NCBI GenBank assembly: GCA_037176885.1
Contig: JAWWNJ010000082.1
Coordinates: 1,116,001-1,180,000 of the forward strand
Length of the DNA: 64,000 nucleotides
Direction: 5' to 3'
DNA from: Favolaschia claudopus
Lineage: Eukaryota; Basidiomycota; Agaricomycetes; Agaricales; Mycenaceae
Shown piece by piece: positions 1 to 12,384 of this stretch; position 1 is the first letter of the stretch, and each line of letters starts with the position of its first letter. Position numbers and translations under genes: made by a program. Below the pieces are notes generated by a model, which saw only the letters and a program-made list of their open reading frames with translations, made no database searches and was not told the origin of the DNA.

Positions 1-716
1 TTCTCGCCACGACCTGCATCGGCGACGAATCCCTTTATCCTTTGCGCTGCTGCTCTCAGAATCTTCCGATAGACGGAACCCGCGGCGTATACGCATATCT
101 CGAAGTCCGCCTGCGCATCTCTTTCACGAAAAAAGCTCAGGAATATACAACTGTCTTCAAGAACCGCTTGTACTGCCCGCGTCCCACTTGTTCCATTTTC
201 CTTGGGTCAATTGAGAACCATCTCGAAAATCCTGCTTGCCCCCGCTGCGCCACCGAGGTATGCATTCGATGCAAGCAAATCGCGCATCCGGGCGACGCTT
301 GCGGAGAGAACGTCGCTATCGAACAAGTCAAAGCACTCGCGCGCGAACAACACTGGCAGACTTGCCCCGGATGCGGCCAAATAATCGATTTGCAGCAGGG
401 ATGTTTCCATATGACTTGTCGATGCCGGACCGAGTTCTGCTATGTCTGCGCTGCGCGTTGGAAGAACTGCACCTGCCCGCAATGGGACGAGGCTCGTCTG
501 ATCGTCACAGCCGAGCAGCGGGTTCAGAACGAGATGGGTCCGCAGGCTCGTGCAGTCGCACCTGCGATTTTCCAGCAGCGTGTTGAGCAGCGGGTTGAGA
601 GACTGCGTTATGAGCACGATTGCGCGCTAGGTCATCGCTGGTACCGACGAAATGGGGGTGCTCGCTGTGAGGAATGTCGTTACACGCTCCCGGATTACCT
701 GCTGGTGCGTGTTTGA
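1..716 (+). CDS. RBR-type (RING-IBR-RING2) E3 ubiquitin ligase-like protein, 3' part
   Basis: The reading frame is open from the left window edge (frame of base 3) to a TGA at 714-716, so the start lies outside the window. The first residues (CIGDESLYPLRCC) look like the end of a RING1. An IBR follows, with paired cysteines (YCPRPTC, CPRCATEVCIRC, HPGDAC). Then comes a RING2 with CPGCG, GCFHMTCRC, EFCYVC and CTCPQW. In RBR ligases the Cys of the GCxHM motif accepts ubiquitin as a thioester before transfer to substrate; it is present here (GCFHM). A C-terminal His/Cys segment (HDCALGHRW, CEEC) is common in mushroom members. No intron is needed in the visible part. Family call is confident; substrate and pathway cannot be told. 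Confidence 0.88.
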   Translation, partial: LATTCIGDESLYPLRCCSQNLPIDGTRGVYAYLEVRLRISFTKKAQEYTTVFKNRLYCPRPTCSIFLGSIENHLENPACPRCATEVCIRCKQIAHPGDACGENVAIEQVKALAREQHWQTCPGCGQIIDLQQGCFHMTCRCRTEFCYVCAARWKNCTCPQWDEARLIVTAEQRVQNEMGPQARAVAPAIFQQRVEQRVERLRYEHDCALGHRWYRRNGGARCEECRYTLPDYLLVRV

Positions 717-1598
717 GGTACTTGATCACGTCTGGAAGTAATATATTTGCAGGTTTGCAGATCTTGTGGTATTGCTGCCTGTGTGCGCTGTGCGAGGAAC
801 AGGCTTTAGTCGAATCGCAAAGATAGAATGATACGTAAAACGCACTTGACTGTATATGGGGTCTGATTTTGTTGGAAAAATGTTACTTGCCTGAGCTGCT
901 CCACGAACCGAGTTGATGGTCTGAAAGAATCGAATGAATGAGTTCATCTGAAGATCGGTCAGCTTCGAGCCCAGACAATCAGAGGAAAGTTCTTCGCTTT
1001 CCCAACGGCCATTTGATAACGGGAATCAAGTTCAATCGTATATCGGCGAGCCTGGACTCTCCGTCGGAACAACAAGAGCAATTTGAATGAATGAATGAAG
1101 TCAAGGCTTGCACATTGAAGGGGTCGAGGATTCTCCACAGTTTCCAATAACTCTCGATTAGCGATGGGGGAAGTTCAAGGATTTGCGGTTAAGTTGGTCC
1201 CGGGTTGGGTGGTGGTGGTCAGGGAGAAAGGTCCATGGGAAATGTTGCCATCATAATGCGGATCATGATGCATGATGCATGATTCGTGGCTCTTGCTCCT
1301 AATTTCCTCCACATTTTTCGTCTGCGGAACGCGGTTCAAACTTCAGTGAGGCAGTCGGCGATCAGCGACACCCAGATTGAAGTATGTAACTCGAGTGTGC
1401 GCCGGTGAAAAAATATGCGTCGCAGCCCCAGATCACAGCGAGTCAGCGACCGTTTCGGTTGAGTCTTTCCGGATGCCTCATGGCCAGCCTCAACCGACTT
1501 CAGTTTAACTTTTGCCTGCGAAAAACATACGAAACCGGATGCCGGAATATCCTCACTGGTGGCATGACTTTCTGAAATTTTTCCTTCCCTCCATCATC
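717..1598. other. gene-free spacer
   Basis: Between the RBR gene and coiled-coil gene A. I see no coding pattern on either strand, only short tandem GAATGAATGAAT-like and CATGATGCATGATGCATGAT-like runs near 1081-1100 and 1262-1285. It presumably holds the 3' flank of the left gene and the promoter of the right one. Confidence 0.5.
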
Positions 1599-3715
1599 AT
1601 GGTTAAGGCAGAGTCGGAGAGCGATACAGGGAATGTTACGAGCAACATCTCATACTTGTGGCAGTATCTAGATAATTCGCGGGCCCGTGTCAGCCAGCTT
1701 GAGCAGGAGCTGTCCGAGTCGGTACGTGGACCTTTGTTCTTCCTCATTATCACTCATCGTATGGGCAGAGGCACTCCTCGCTAACTTCGACTGCTGGAGC
1801 CGGGAAGATTATGCAGCTCGAAGCCGACAAGATCGAGCTAGCTAGACAGGTTTCGGTCCTTGAGGATAAGCTTCGCGTGAAGGCTGAAAATAAGCCGGTG
1901 ATACTCGTCAAAAGGGAGGAAGGGGTGGAGGCGGTGAGGGGCCGCGTCTTGCATACCGTTTCTAATGCTGAGTTTCGGATTCCCTCCAGACTATCCGCCG
2001 CCCGCCGTCTGTACCTCGGGCGTCTCGCGAGCCCAACACGGTCCTCGCCGAGACGCGCGCCAAGCTCAAGGAGGAGCGCCAATGCCACGAAGAGTTGCGA
2101 AATGTGCGTCGTGTATGTCGTCTGATTCTCTTATTCATCTCGTTTTAATAGAAATATATCGAACTCGAAGGTCGGGTCAAAGAGGGGGAGGCAATTGCTG
2201 CTAAAGCTCTCCGAGCGGTATGGACTACGCACATCTTAGTCTTCTTTGCACCTGATTGATGCCCCATAACAGAGATTCGAAACGGAAGAGGTGAATGGTT
2301 TCATTTGAAATGAGAACGCGTTCGAATTCGGAATCTGATGACTGTAGGCGCTCAACGAAATGCGTTCCGAGATGGAGAAGCGTCTCAAGAATTTTGAGGC
2401 GGTCGACCAAGAAAGGAACCGTTTGGTGGGGGTTAGTTCCGATCTTGTTTCGATTGCCAGACGATTGATTGACCAAAACGTCCGATGTGTAGCATTCCGT
2501 AGAGCAGACCGATCGTGTCGACGCTCTCAAGGAGAAACTCTCAGGAATCAAGGCGGAGCTGAAGGCGGAAATCGAGGAAAAGGACGCCTTGAAGCAGGTG
2601 AGGGTCATGTCATACGTTGACTTCCTATAAATCCGACTTTTGGCAGACTCTTCAAGAGATGATCGATTTGGCGGAGGCTCTGGAAAGGGAGGTTCAAGAG
2701 GTATAGCTCAGGAAATGGAGTGCTGCGTCAATCACGAATGAAATCTCATCATCTAATAGCTACAAGCTGCTGAAAAGAATAGGAAGGAGTCGCCGGAGGT
2801 TAGCCGTTCTGATCTTCTTCGCGCATCCTCGGTGTCAATTAAATTTCTTCGCCAGATCGCTGAAGCGCTAGGGAAATACAAAGAATTCATGTATAAACTG
2901 CCTGGTCCCGAGAAACCTCCGCCATTCCATGTATCTCGATTAGAACCTGTGTGCGACTTTGATACCAATTTACATGGCTATCTGGCTCAGGTACGTGGCT
3001 CGATCCTGCGATTAGGGTGTATTCAAATGTATCCCGGTTTCCTAGGATCTCATAGGACAGAGGTAAGCCATGACATACATACCTGGCAATGCGCTAAGAT
3101 TTGTAACTTTTTCGAATTTAGGTTTCTCAACCATATCTTGTATCTTCCGAAGCGAGTCGTGGCTCTGTCCTATTCTAATTTCCATTACCTGGCTTATGGA
3201 CCCACTCACCTCTATGATCATGCCACAAGAACTTGGACTGAGGGCTCAGACCTTGCCGGTATCCATGGCGGTAGTCGCGAGCTCTTTGTCAAGCACAGAG
3301 ATTTCGTGGTATATGCGGGTACTTATAGATGCCACGACCTCCGCCCAGTATATTCTGACGGGACGAACTTGCCTGCTCACATTGTGCGTCTATTTCTTAT
3401 TTTTCCTGTTGGATGGAATTCAAACGCATCACATCCTAGTCCCCAGTAGAGATCGTCGAAGCTGCGCTTGTGGGCTGTCCACCCGATGTCAACCGCAAAC
3501 AAATTATCAAACAATGCTTTCCGGATGGAAAGGTCAAAGCTACAGCGACGGGACTGCAGTGTGTCGGGTTCAACACACAGCTCTATAATTCCTTGCGTCA
3601 CAAATTTCTCAACGATCGGAAGAACACCAAAGGCGCGCAGAAGCGCAAAACGGGTGGTGAAGATGGAGGAGGGAAGGGCGAGGGGCGTCCCATGAAAATT
3701 CACAAATCAGGGTGA
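1599..3715 (+). CDS. Coiled-coil protein A with conserved mushroom C-terminal domain (DUF6697-like)
   Basis: Twelve exons fit: 1599-1721, 1769-1933, 1990-2103, 2152-2217, 2273-2290, 2348-2431, 2493-2597, 2647-2700, 2760-2990, 3046-3062, 3122-3383, 3440-3715, all in phase, about 504 residues (488 if exon 2 starts at 1817). The N-terminal half is charged coiled coil spread over many small exons. The C-terminal third is globular (motifs YLPKRV, VYAGTYRCHDLR, LQCVGFNTQLY) and ends in a basic tail that may be a nuclear signal. Gene B at 56513-59574 is a paralog with the same last three junctions, including the 17-base exon. From memory this domain is the one annotated DUF6697 in mushroom proteomes; I could not check. 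Function unknown. Start chosen at the first ATG before the coiled coil; an in-frame ATG at 1539 is possible. Confidence 0.78.
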
Positions 3716-4494
3716 TCCTGCGGTCAGCTAATCGAACTTCGTTTGTTTCTATCATTTCCCTGTCCGTTTTCGCTCCATCGTACTACTCACTCGACGCTAT
3801 CATGGTTCAATTTGTCCGGCATTCCCATCTGCCAGAATAAGTACTACTTAGTTCATATGTCCTTGTCACGGATTCTTGTCTCTGACCAGTGGCATTCGTT
3901 GTGGAGACGATTTCTATGGGCTTGATACTATTGTGGCTCATATCGTCGCTTGGCTTTGGTCTATTAGCGCTGGATGCGCGAGGATGCGCGCGGGCTGAAT
4001 GTGCTTCTATCAACTCAAAAATATTCGTCGTGAGATCGCCACGCAGATCCTCTACGGACGTTGTTCCGCATCTTTTTTCGCTCTTGACACACGAGATGAC
4101 TCATGTCCAGCCTCTGTTTTGGTGGAAACTGCTGCGGCTTTCTATATAATGTGGTGACCGTTACGTCCCTTCATCGTGTTCCCTCCATACGAGTGTTGCT
4201 CCATATGCTTCAGGGCGCCTTTTTCTCCTACGGGTGTGAACCTCTGTACTGCATATTTTCGTATTTCCATCTGATCGCTGCATTCCCCTTCAAAATTTTG
4301 GATCAAAATTACCTGATATGTTGTAATTTGCGACACAGCGCGTTTCGGAAGGGAGGCCGGAAGACGCTGATCTCGGAGATAACCCTGTCCAAGAGTTTTC
4401 TTCGTCCCCGGCGTCGCGAGCTCTTGGGCGCTTATCGCGACGAGCTAACCCTTATGAACCCTACCTCCACGTACCCACCTCGCACTCCTCCCTC
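3716..4494. other. gene-free spacer
   Basis: No convincing exon on either strand. Short open frames (for example 3889-4149) are of random composition. It separates gene A from the NLR-like gene and should include the latter's promoter. Confidence 0.45.
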
Positions 4495-7400
4495 ATGCCA
4501 GCCGCAGTAACATACAAGATCCTCGACTACACTTCGACTGCAGCGACTGCGCTGCGGGAAATCGCTGTTAGCACAGACACGCCGTTTCTCGCGACAGCAT
4601 GCGATTTGGCTTTGAGAATCGTTTCAATGGTCCAGGTGAGTATTCTATGCGAGATGTTTTCTGTGTCCCTTATCGAATCAAAACTCAGGAAACGCGGTAT
4701 TACAAGGAGCGATGTCATCGTATCCTGGAACAAATCCACCAGTCGTTATGCGTTTTGTCGACTCTATGCGTCGAAGCAAAGGATGGGCTTTCTCCAAGAA
4801 TGATCAACCAAATTGCTCAGTACGCAGCGTGAGTTTTCGATTGATATTTGTTCATGAATGCAATCCGAACTCAGTGACTTGCAGAACGTTGGAGAAATTT
4901 CATATATGTTTACAGTCACAGAACGATATTGGGCCATTGAAAAGGCTGTTGAAGCAAAATGAAATCGCCTCTCAACTTACCATGTGTGAAAAGGGATTGC
5001 AAACGGCGCTTGAGGTTTTCATGGTACGTTTCGTGTTCCTTTGGCTGCAAACAAGCTGAAAGAATTATCTGGCAGACGGATTACGCAGCTGTGGCCAACG
5101 AGGTCTTGCATTTAGAGAATGATACCGAGGCCCGACACCAGGAGCTACTGGAACTCATTTCACGGCGAAGCATATCATTTGACGACTCGTCCATAGTGCG
5201 TGACGATTGCTCTTGATGAAGTATGATCTCGAACGTCGTTTCAGGCCAAGCACAGCTCGTTCAATACCAGGTAAGTCGGCTCCGACTCCGTCACGAGAAT
5301 TGCAACGAATTGAAATGATCCCAGTACTGGTTCTTTCTCTCTGTTACCAGCATCCCCGAAGGTTTTCTACGGACGAGAAACAGAATTGGAATCGCTTGTC
5401 GCAACCCTCCTCTCCGACGGCCCCAGAGTCGCAATATTGGGGCCCGGCGGCATGGGGAAGACGACCTTAGCCATGGCGGCTTTACACCATCCCACTGTCG
5501 TTCCTAAATACGCCCTTCGACACTTCATTTCCTGTGATTCTTCGCCCAGCTGCGGTGATTTGATCACTAATCTGGGTCTACAACTTGGGCTGGAGCCGTC
5601 AAGGCAGCTTACGAAAACGATATCCTTCTATCTCCGAAAATATGGGCCGTGTTTAATCGTCTTGGATAATTTCGAGACGCCTTGGGAGCCGTCGGAATCT
5701 CGAGCTGAGGTCGAGGAGTTTCTCTCGCAGTTGGCGGATGTTCCCAACCTTGGGTTACTTGTGCGTCCTAACTGCCCCGTGGTTTTCGTTCTCTGGTTGA
5801 CCGAATTTTGATTCCCAGGTCACGATGCGAGGGTCAGAGCGACCAGGAAAGGTCAAGTGGAATCGGCCGTTCCTTCCGCCCCTCGAGCCATTGTCTCTCG
5901 CCTCTTCGCGCCAGATATTTTTCGACATTGCCGACGAGCCCGAGCCCGGCGAAGAATCTGTGCTCGACGACTTGCTCACTCTTTCCGGTAACCTGCCCTT
6001 GGCGCTTAGCCTATTGGCGAATGTAGCTTCCTTCGAAGGATATTCCGGTGCTCTCGATCGCTGGCGCATCGAAAACTTTACCCTTCTATCGCTAGGGAAC
6101 GACAAAAGCTCAAATCTCGAAACATCCATTACCCTCTCCTTGCGCAGCACACAAATCTCGTCCTTCCCCCCGGCGCAGGAACTCCTGTCCCTTCTCTCCT
6201 TACTACCAGACGGCGTCTTGACCAAGGACATTGCGGCAAGCAAAGTTGCGATTCCGGATGTCGGCCGGTGCATATCATTGTTGCTCCGCATGTCCCTCGC
6301 GTATACCGACACTAGAGGACGTATCAAAGCCTTGAATCCCATTCGCGAATTTATTCGACGTGCATACCCGCCTTCGAAAACCCTCTGTAATTCCTTTCGC
6401 GTTTATTTCCAGGATCTGCTGGACATCTGGGGCTCGACGCACAAACGTGTCCCCTCCGCTGGACTCACCGCTGAGCTCATGGGAAACCTGGGTAATATCA
6501 ACGAACTCTTTTTCGAAGGACTCGTAACGGAAGATCCGTCGACTTTGAAGTTTATTGGCCTCAGTATCATCACTCTCGATGAATTTTCGCACACGATGCT
6601 GCAGGGCATGCATCCGTTGTTTCGACGACTTCCGCATTTGATCAGAGTCAGCGATGACGCTGAGTTACGATGGAGATACGGTGGTAGATGCCTGCGCTAC
6701 TCGGATCCCATCCGCACGGCAGGAGAGAATTTAGATGTTTGGATTCAAGAGGGCATGGAATATTTTGACGCCCAGACGCATCCCAATGATCAAGGTGAGC
6801 TTATGTTCTCTCAAACCAATCAAGCATCTGCTTATTTCATTAATACAGCAATCATTTTCTTCCACTCTGCCGCAGCGCACTATAATCTAGTCGAGTTCCT
6901 CGACATTCAGAAATCGATGGAGCTCAACAAACGCGCCCTTTCTCTAGCCGACGAGGCAGGCAATGTCGAGCTCCAGCTCTTGTGCTTGGACACCGAATTC
7001 GATATCGCTCACAGACTTGGTGAACGCTCCCGGCAGTTCGAAATCGTGCGGCGAGGTCTCGCTCTTGCGGAGTCCAGCTCGAACCACAGTGTCCTGCAAT
7101 CCAATTGGCTTATGACCGACGCTTGGCTCAACATTCTTGTCGGTAATCTACCCCGCGCGCTCGCTTCATGCACGCAGGCGGACGAAATATTGGAGTCATG
7201 CGGAATGCTCGAATCTGAGAAACATTTGTGGGCTCTCAATATTCGGGGAGAGGTGCATCTAAACAAAAGCGAATATATCGAAGCTCGTCAACTCACTGTC
7301 GAAATTCTACGCACCAAGTCCCTTGCTGTTCTTGAACGTCACTATGCGAATGCGCTCATTAGCATGGCGCAGTTAGATATTCTGATTGGGGGTCCAGAGG

Positions 7401-7990
7401 AGGAGATCCTAGCCAGCATACAAACCGCTGAAAAGGTTTACGAAACCCTTGACGCCCATCGAATTCTTCTGTGTTCCATGATGCGCGGGTACCTTGATGT
7501 ACGTTCTGGCAATACCGACAGTGCTCGTTCGCGGTTTTTATCGTCTGCGACGAAGAGCCGGGGCACATATACGGACTCACACAGCATGTGTCTGATTGCT
7601 CTCGGCGATCCCAAGCATCAGTTCTTCGACCCAACCGAAACGCTGCGCTGGGCTGTAGTCTCTCTCTCATTTGAAAGGCTATCGCAGAATTTCGTCAATT
7701 CGCTGACGGCTGTTCGGTGCCTTGCCGACACCCACGTTCTTTTGGAGGACGACGAAACCGCTCTTTCGCTTTTCCAGGTCGCGCTCGAAGGAGGTACTCA
7801 GATAGATATTCATCGTCTTAGGGCGGAATGTATGACCGGAATTGGGGACGTCTGGTTCCGGCGCGGGGACTTGAAGCAGGCGGAGGAGATGTGGACGAAT
7901 GCCTATCCACTGTTCTTGCGCAGCTCGCAGATCAAAGACGCTGCGGCGGTCGAGGAGCGCCTGGAGGGACTTCGAAGTGCGTCTGCCTGA
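4495..7990 (+). CDS. NLR-like STAND ATPase with helical N-terminus and TPR-like C-terminus (intact copy)
   Basis: Eight exons in phase: 4495-4635, 4689-4828, 4885-5023, 5076-5195, 5245-5270, 5325-5760, 5819-6794, 6849-7990; about 1039 residues. Residues 1-180 are all-helical and resemble the MLKL N-terminal/HeLo-like bundle of fungal NLRs. Then ASPKVFYGRE leads into a P-loop NTPase: Walker A GPGGMGKTT (from base 5440), Walker B CLIVLDNFETPW, sensor-like TMRGSERP, and GNLPLAL. The C-terminal half is helical and TPR-like, ending ALFQVALEGG..., GDVWFRRGDLKQAEEMW. Such proteins act as nucleotide-switch sensors in fungal non-self recognition or cell death; the ligand cannot be told. The 54-base intron 6795-6848 is in frame and stop-free, so a retained form would still be readable. 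Homologous over its whole length to the minus-strand gene at 17849-21327. Confidence 0.88.
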
Positions 7991-8417
7991 TGTCAGTATA
8001 ACCCATAGACAGTTCAACGCTTGTATCATGTAGTTTTCTGTATTTTTGAATGGAATTCGAAATCCAACACTAGCGCGAGTATTCTGTCGAGTTAACGATG
8101 GCAACTATGAGCTGAAGTCGGATGCGGTTGAGAGAATGTACAATTTGAAAAGGGAAGAGGGTTGAAATCTGCCGCCCGCAATATGGCCATCTGAAATGTC
8201 TGCGAATTCGGGGTGAACTTACATTCTGCAGCGCGGCCTGGGAAGTAGGAGAAAGAGGACGTAACGAAAAAAGGCCGAAAGGGTCTACCTAACGAGCGGC
8301 AAAGCTTGAGTCTGTGGATTGGATATGTGGATATATTCTCCTTATGGTTCGGATTTGTCGTGCTTGTCTAGGTAGAGAATGATGACAAGCTGCAGCTTTG
8401 GGTCGAAGCATGCTTCG
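7991..8417. other. convergent 3' spacer
   Basis: Lies between the ends of two converging genes (the NLR-like gene and the F-box gene). Nothing else seen. Confidence 0.5.
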
Positions 8418-10834
8418 TCAGCCTTTTCTCTCCCTCGAACTCTTCACTCGTGGAGCCCAATACTTCCCCGTCGAATCCGCGAACTTGATTCCCCGTTTCA
8501 GCAACAAACTTTCCGCGATGGCGACACAGCTGCTCTTGTTAATCTCGCGTCTGCGCACGAATTGAGAGTCAGGGTTGAGAACCAAGTGAAACAGATAGCG
8601 GTCGGTGCGGAAACAGATCAAAACTCACTCGCTGGTTGGCCAGGTGAGGCCGCTGAGTTGGATTTCTTGCAGCGCCGGAAACTTTTGAAGGTCGAGTTCG
8701 GTAACAGAACTGAAGTAAAACATTGTAAGAACAATCTTACAGACGACGAACGGGTTCGGGGATATGTAGTATAGAACCTACCTAGGTAGCTTCCAAAACA
8801 TGAGCTTTTTGAGTGAATTATGCTTCGTCTGAGGCGCCATTTGGATTGCATCGTATTCCTGTTCAGCCCAATTGCGTGCTTGGTTATATATAGGACGCAA
8901 ACAAAAGCTTACCCCGCGGAATTCGAGTTCGACCAGGGTGGGGCAGTAGTCAAGGACGACTGTCTTATTCAAACCTCCTGTCCTGAACTGCGGAACTTGA
9001 AGATGCGCAAGTTTTTCTCCGTGTACTTTGATGAAGTTGATGAGGCTGCTGGGGCTTTCGCCGAATTCAGACAGAGTAAGTGTTCGTAGGGCGTCCAATC
9101 TACATGTGAATCTCTTGGTAGGACGGAATTCTACAGGTGCAAAAATGCATCGCCTACCTGAAGCCTTTGATAGCATCCAGAACGTCCGTCTGCCAGCCTC
9201 GAATGTGAAGCGTGTGCAGCAAGTTCAGGCCATTCGAGCCGGAGAGATGTTTGGAAGCGGTCTTCACGCTCCCAGCATCAGTCCGTATCTCCAGAACCCG
9301 AAGCTCTGTGAAAGGAGCAAATAGAGATGCGGAAATCTCGTTAGTTCGTAGAGCCGTGCGGAGTTCGCGAAGAGAAGATCCGGTGTGGATAGCGAGCGCC
9401 TCAAACACAGTTAGTTCTACTCCGTCGCCGAGGTAATCTGGCTTTCTAGGCAGAATAGACTGAAGATTGGTTGTGGCAGCGAGGATGGGGGCCATGAAGT
9501 CACGCGGAATGATTTTGTAGGGCATGTAGATGACGCGGATGGATGAGCCGAGTCTCGGACGCTCCTCTAATTGTTTGACTATCAGAACAGCGTTACGGAC
9601 TGTGATGTTGACTGTGTCGTATAGATACGGGAGCGCAAGATCCTGATTTCGAGGTTGAGCGCAGTTAGTTGGGTAATGAAAATGGTGCGTACGTGCATAA
9701 ATTTCGAGACGGTGAGGATCGAGAGGTACGAGGAGAGCGTGTCGGAGATGGAAGAGCGATCCCGTCGTTCGTCGACATCCATAGCAAAGAAAAGAATGTG
9801 TTGCCAGATGACCTTTCGTGTTTCCTCCGAAACGGACGCCAGGGGAACGTAGAGTGGATTCAATGATGGTGTGATATCGGGCCCTGAGATTGTAACTGCA
9901 GCATCATCATCAACGGTGCTGGGGCTGAAAGAAAATATTTGGACGAGATAAAATGAGTGCAAATGCGGTTCACATGGCAACGACTCACTCTTTGACTAGA
10001 GTATAACGAACCAATGTCTTGAGTTTCGGCTCAGCGTCAAGGATGGCAGCCAGTTCACGGCACACAGGATGCATGATTTCGATCGCTTTGAGCGACGGGA
10101 TGCGAGTCAGCGAGACTATATGGCTCGGTATCCAAAGCTCCAACTCCATCGGCAGCTGGATGGTGCGAATGCTGGAGGAACGCACAAGCCAGTCAATGAC
10201 CTCTCGCGCTCGGTTACCCCAGCTGTGGTGCCGTAGTCGATACCCGTAAGGGAAGCTGAAAATCTCCTGGATGAACATTAGCCCGCAACGAAGACAAAAG
10301 CTCGGGTGGGACGCATACCAAGCTGTCCCACTTCTGGATGCAGGACGAGAGCGTCTTCCTGAGTGCGTCCAGATGTTTGTTTTGCAAAGGACGCTTGCTG
10401 AGGCAGGGCTCATGCAGAATGATGCGTTTTGGGTTGAGAGGGGGAAGACCGCTGCATAGGCCGACGGTGCTATCGGAAGACCAGATAGAGAACGAGACAA
10501 AGAGATCTTTCACGTTCGGCGAAGCTTTGAGAATCGTGAGCATGGCCGGCCCATAGCCACCCTCGACCCGAAGCTTCTTGATAAAAAGACCGAATTCCGG
10601 AAGTCTGCGAAGGACTTTTTCCAGCGCGTTTGCCTGAGATTTAGAGCGCAGAACGACGACGTGGTAGAGCAATGGAGTGGCCACCCGCAACCAGTCTTTG
10701 CAGACCGAGAGGTATGCCGAGGATGATACCGAGTAAGTGGCAAAGGGAGATACATCAGAGCTGTCTGAGAACAAGTGGTCGGGGACTTTCAACGCAGGTG
10801 AGAGAATTTCTGAGATGATCTCGTCGGGAAGCAT
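8418..10834 (-). CDS. F-box protein (mushroom type)
   Basis: Eight exons fit in phase on the minus strand: 10834-10319, 10266-9989, 9924-9693, 9642-9158, 9099-8913, 8858-8782, 8709-8629, 8550-8418; 662 residues. It starts MLPDEIISEILSPALKVPD, the usual mushroom F-box, followed by the family's VCKDWLRVATPLLYHVVVL stretch. A second characteristic block in the middle reads EETRKVIWQHILFFAMDV. Leucine-rich short repeats follow (LRELRTAL, LRVLEIRTD, LDALRTLTLSEF, LDLQKFPALQEIQLSGLTWP). F-box proteins bind Skp1 and select substrates for SCF ubiquitin ligase; the leucine-rich part would bind the substrate. The last exon is basic (LLLKRGIKF...). Start is the first ATG of the F-box frame. Confidence 0.88.
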
Positions 10835-12384
10835 AGCAGTTCGCTGTATTTGCGGTATTGTTCAGTTGTCCCGCGCCGCTAGTTCTTCGGTCGGGTACGG
10901 ACCGTTTTTTCTTTACAAAGGATCAACGTCTCGCGGGCTTTAGCAGCTCTGGTGTTCTGATCGAAATTTTCGCTGTCGAAAGCAGAGGAAAGGAGGCATG
11001 TGACGTGATGTCACAGGCTCGCAGCACTCAGAGCTCGACCAAAGCTTGACCAATATTGGCAGCATCTATCCTCGAGCTCGGCCCTTCTATTTGCGCTCAA
11101 TAGCTTCAATGAGCTGTATCATTGACTCTGTGACTTCTCCACGTTGCTTTCGTCCCACCGCTTGAAGACCTTAGACCACCAACTCAATCTAAAAAAAATA
11201 AGTTTCTTCCATCGTCGCCTCTTCCTTCAAGGCCCTCTTCTCCGTCGTTCCCGCCGCGCCTCCCCTTTAAATTGCTCTTTCATTCTATTCGCCAGGACGC
11301 GTTTCATACCGTCTTTGTTCTTTTCATCGACCTTGTCGCTCAGGGCCTCTCGCTTTGATTTGATTGTCAGACTCCCGCCAGTGAAAATTTCAAAATCCAC
11401 ACCCCGAATCCACGCCTGATGTTGACGAAGAATCTTTCGATTTATCCTTGCTTGAGGAGGCGGCTTCAAATCCGCGCACCAAATGCGACAGCCTGATGGA
11501 GCGCACATATTTTCTCTCCTTGTGCCGTCTGAAGTCATCGTTCTCTTTGGCACAGGCTGTCGTTCACCTTTGTCTCAAGTTCGAATCTTGTGTTTCTAAA
11601 TGGACTGTTGGAATCAACATTGTCCATCCATCTGCATCCGACACTCATGGGCGGACGTGTCTCCCGAGCTCCCGAAACTCCGTAGAGTTCGATCACTCTC
11701 ACTTGACTCTCCCTGCGGCGAAGCCAGCCCAGCTCAGCGGCGCTGTATGACCCATGCACGATAACACAAGCAGGCGAAGAAGGTTCTCTTGGGGCTTCAC
11801 ATGCCACGAAAGAGGGGTACTGTACTCGTATTTCGAAGACAAAGAGCAATAATACAGGAGGATTTGCAATTTGAAAGAAAACAAACGCTTCACGGGACGT
11901 AAAACCATCACACAACCTTTCTGAAACTGCTTCAGCCTGCGGGGACATCAAGGGATGTTCGGGTGACTTTCGTACCTGCGGGGAAGATCTGCGACGTCGA
12001 GCAATTGACATTGGTCTTCTATCGACGCCAGAAAATCATTGATCAACAACTTGAAAGCAGCCTAAATTTGTCCTGGACAAGTTCCCCGCGTCTGAATGAG
12101 GATGAAGGACATGTCACCGCCAGCGTCGACTACGAATAGCTTAAACGTTTGTTAGCGGTCTCGTCTAAGATAAACGGAATGCGCGACTCGGACGGATGGA
12201 AGCACTTCCCCTGCTCACCATCTATCTTATGCAATTGTTCGAAATCTGACTCCAATAAGTGACGGAACCAAGAGGACAAGGCCAGCCACAAAACGATTGG
12301 AACTCCTCCACATCAAACTTGAACCCTAAACCCTAAACCAAAAAAACGAGTGTTATATTTTATATCGATTCTACAACGCAATAC
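10835..12384. other. spacer with one doubtful open frame
   Basis: Upstream of the F-box gene. Minus-strand open frames at 12011-11535 and 11553-11227 have a plausible composition (the second ends in a strongly basic KEQFKGEARRERRRRG tail), but the two cannot be joined by an intron that keeps frame, and I recognise neither. A plant-type telomere-like pair, CCCTAAACCCTAAA, occurs at 12324-12337. Confidence 0.35.

Noticed and set aside
11227..12011. Minus-strand frames as a two-exon gene (second ending in a basic tail)
   Set aside because: No intron joins the two frames in phase, and neither part is recognisable; kept only as a remark on the spacer.
12324..12337. CCCTAAACCCTAAA, resembling a telomere repeat
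   Set aside because: Only two units of plant-type spacing; no longer array and nothing else subtelomeric around it.
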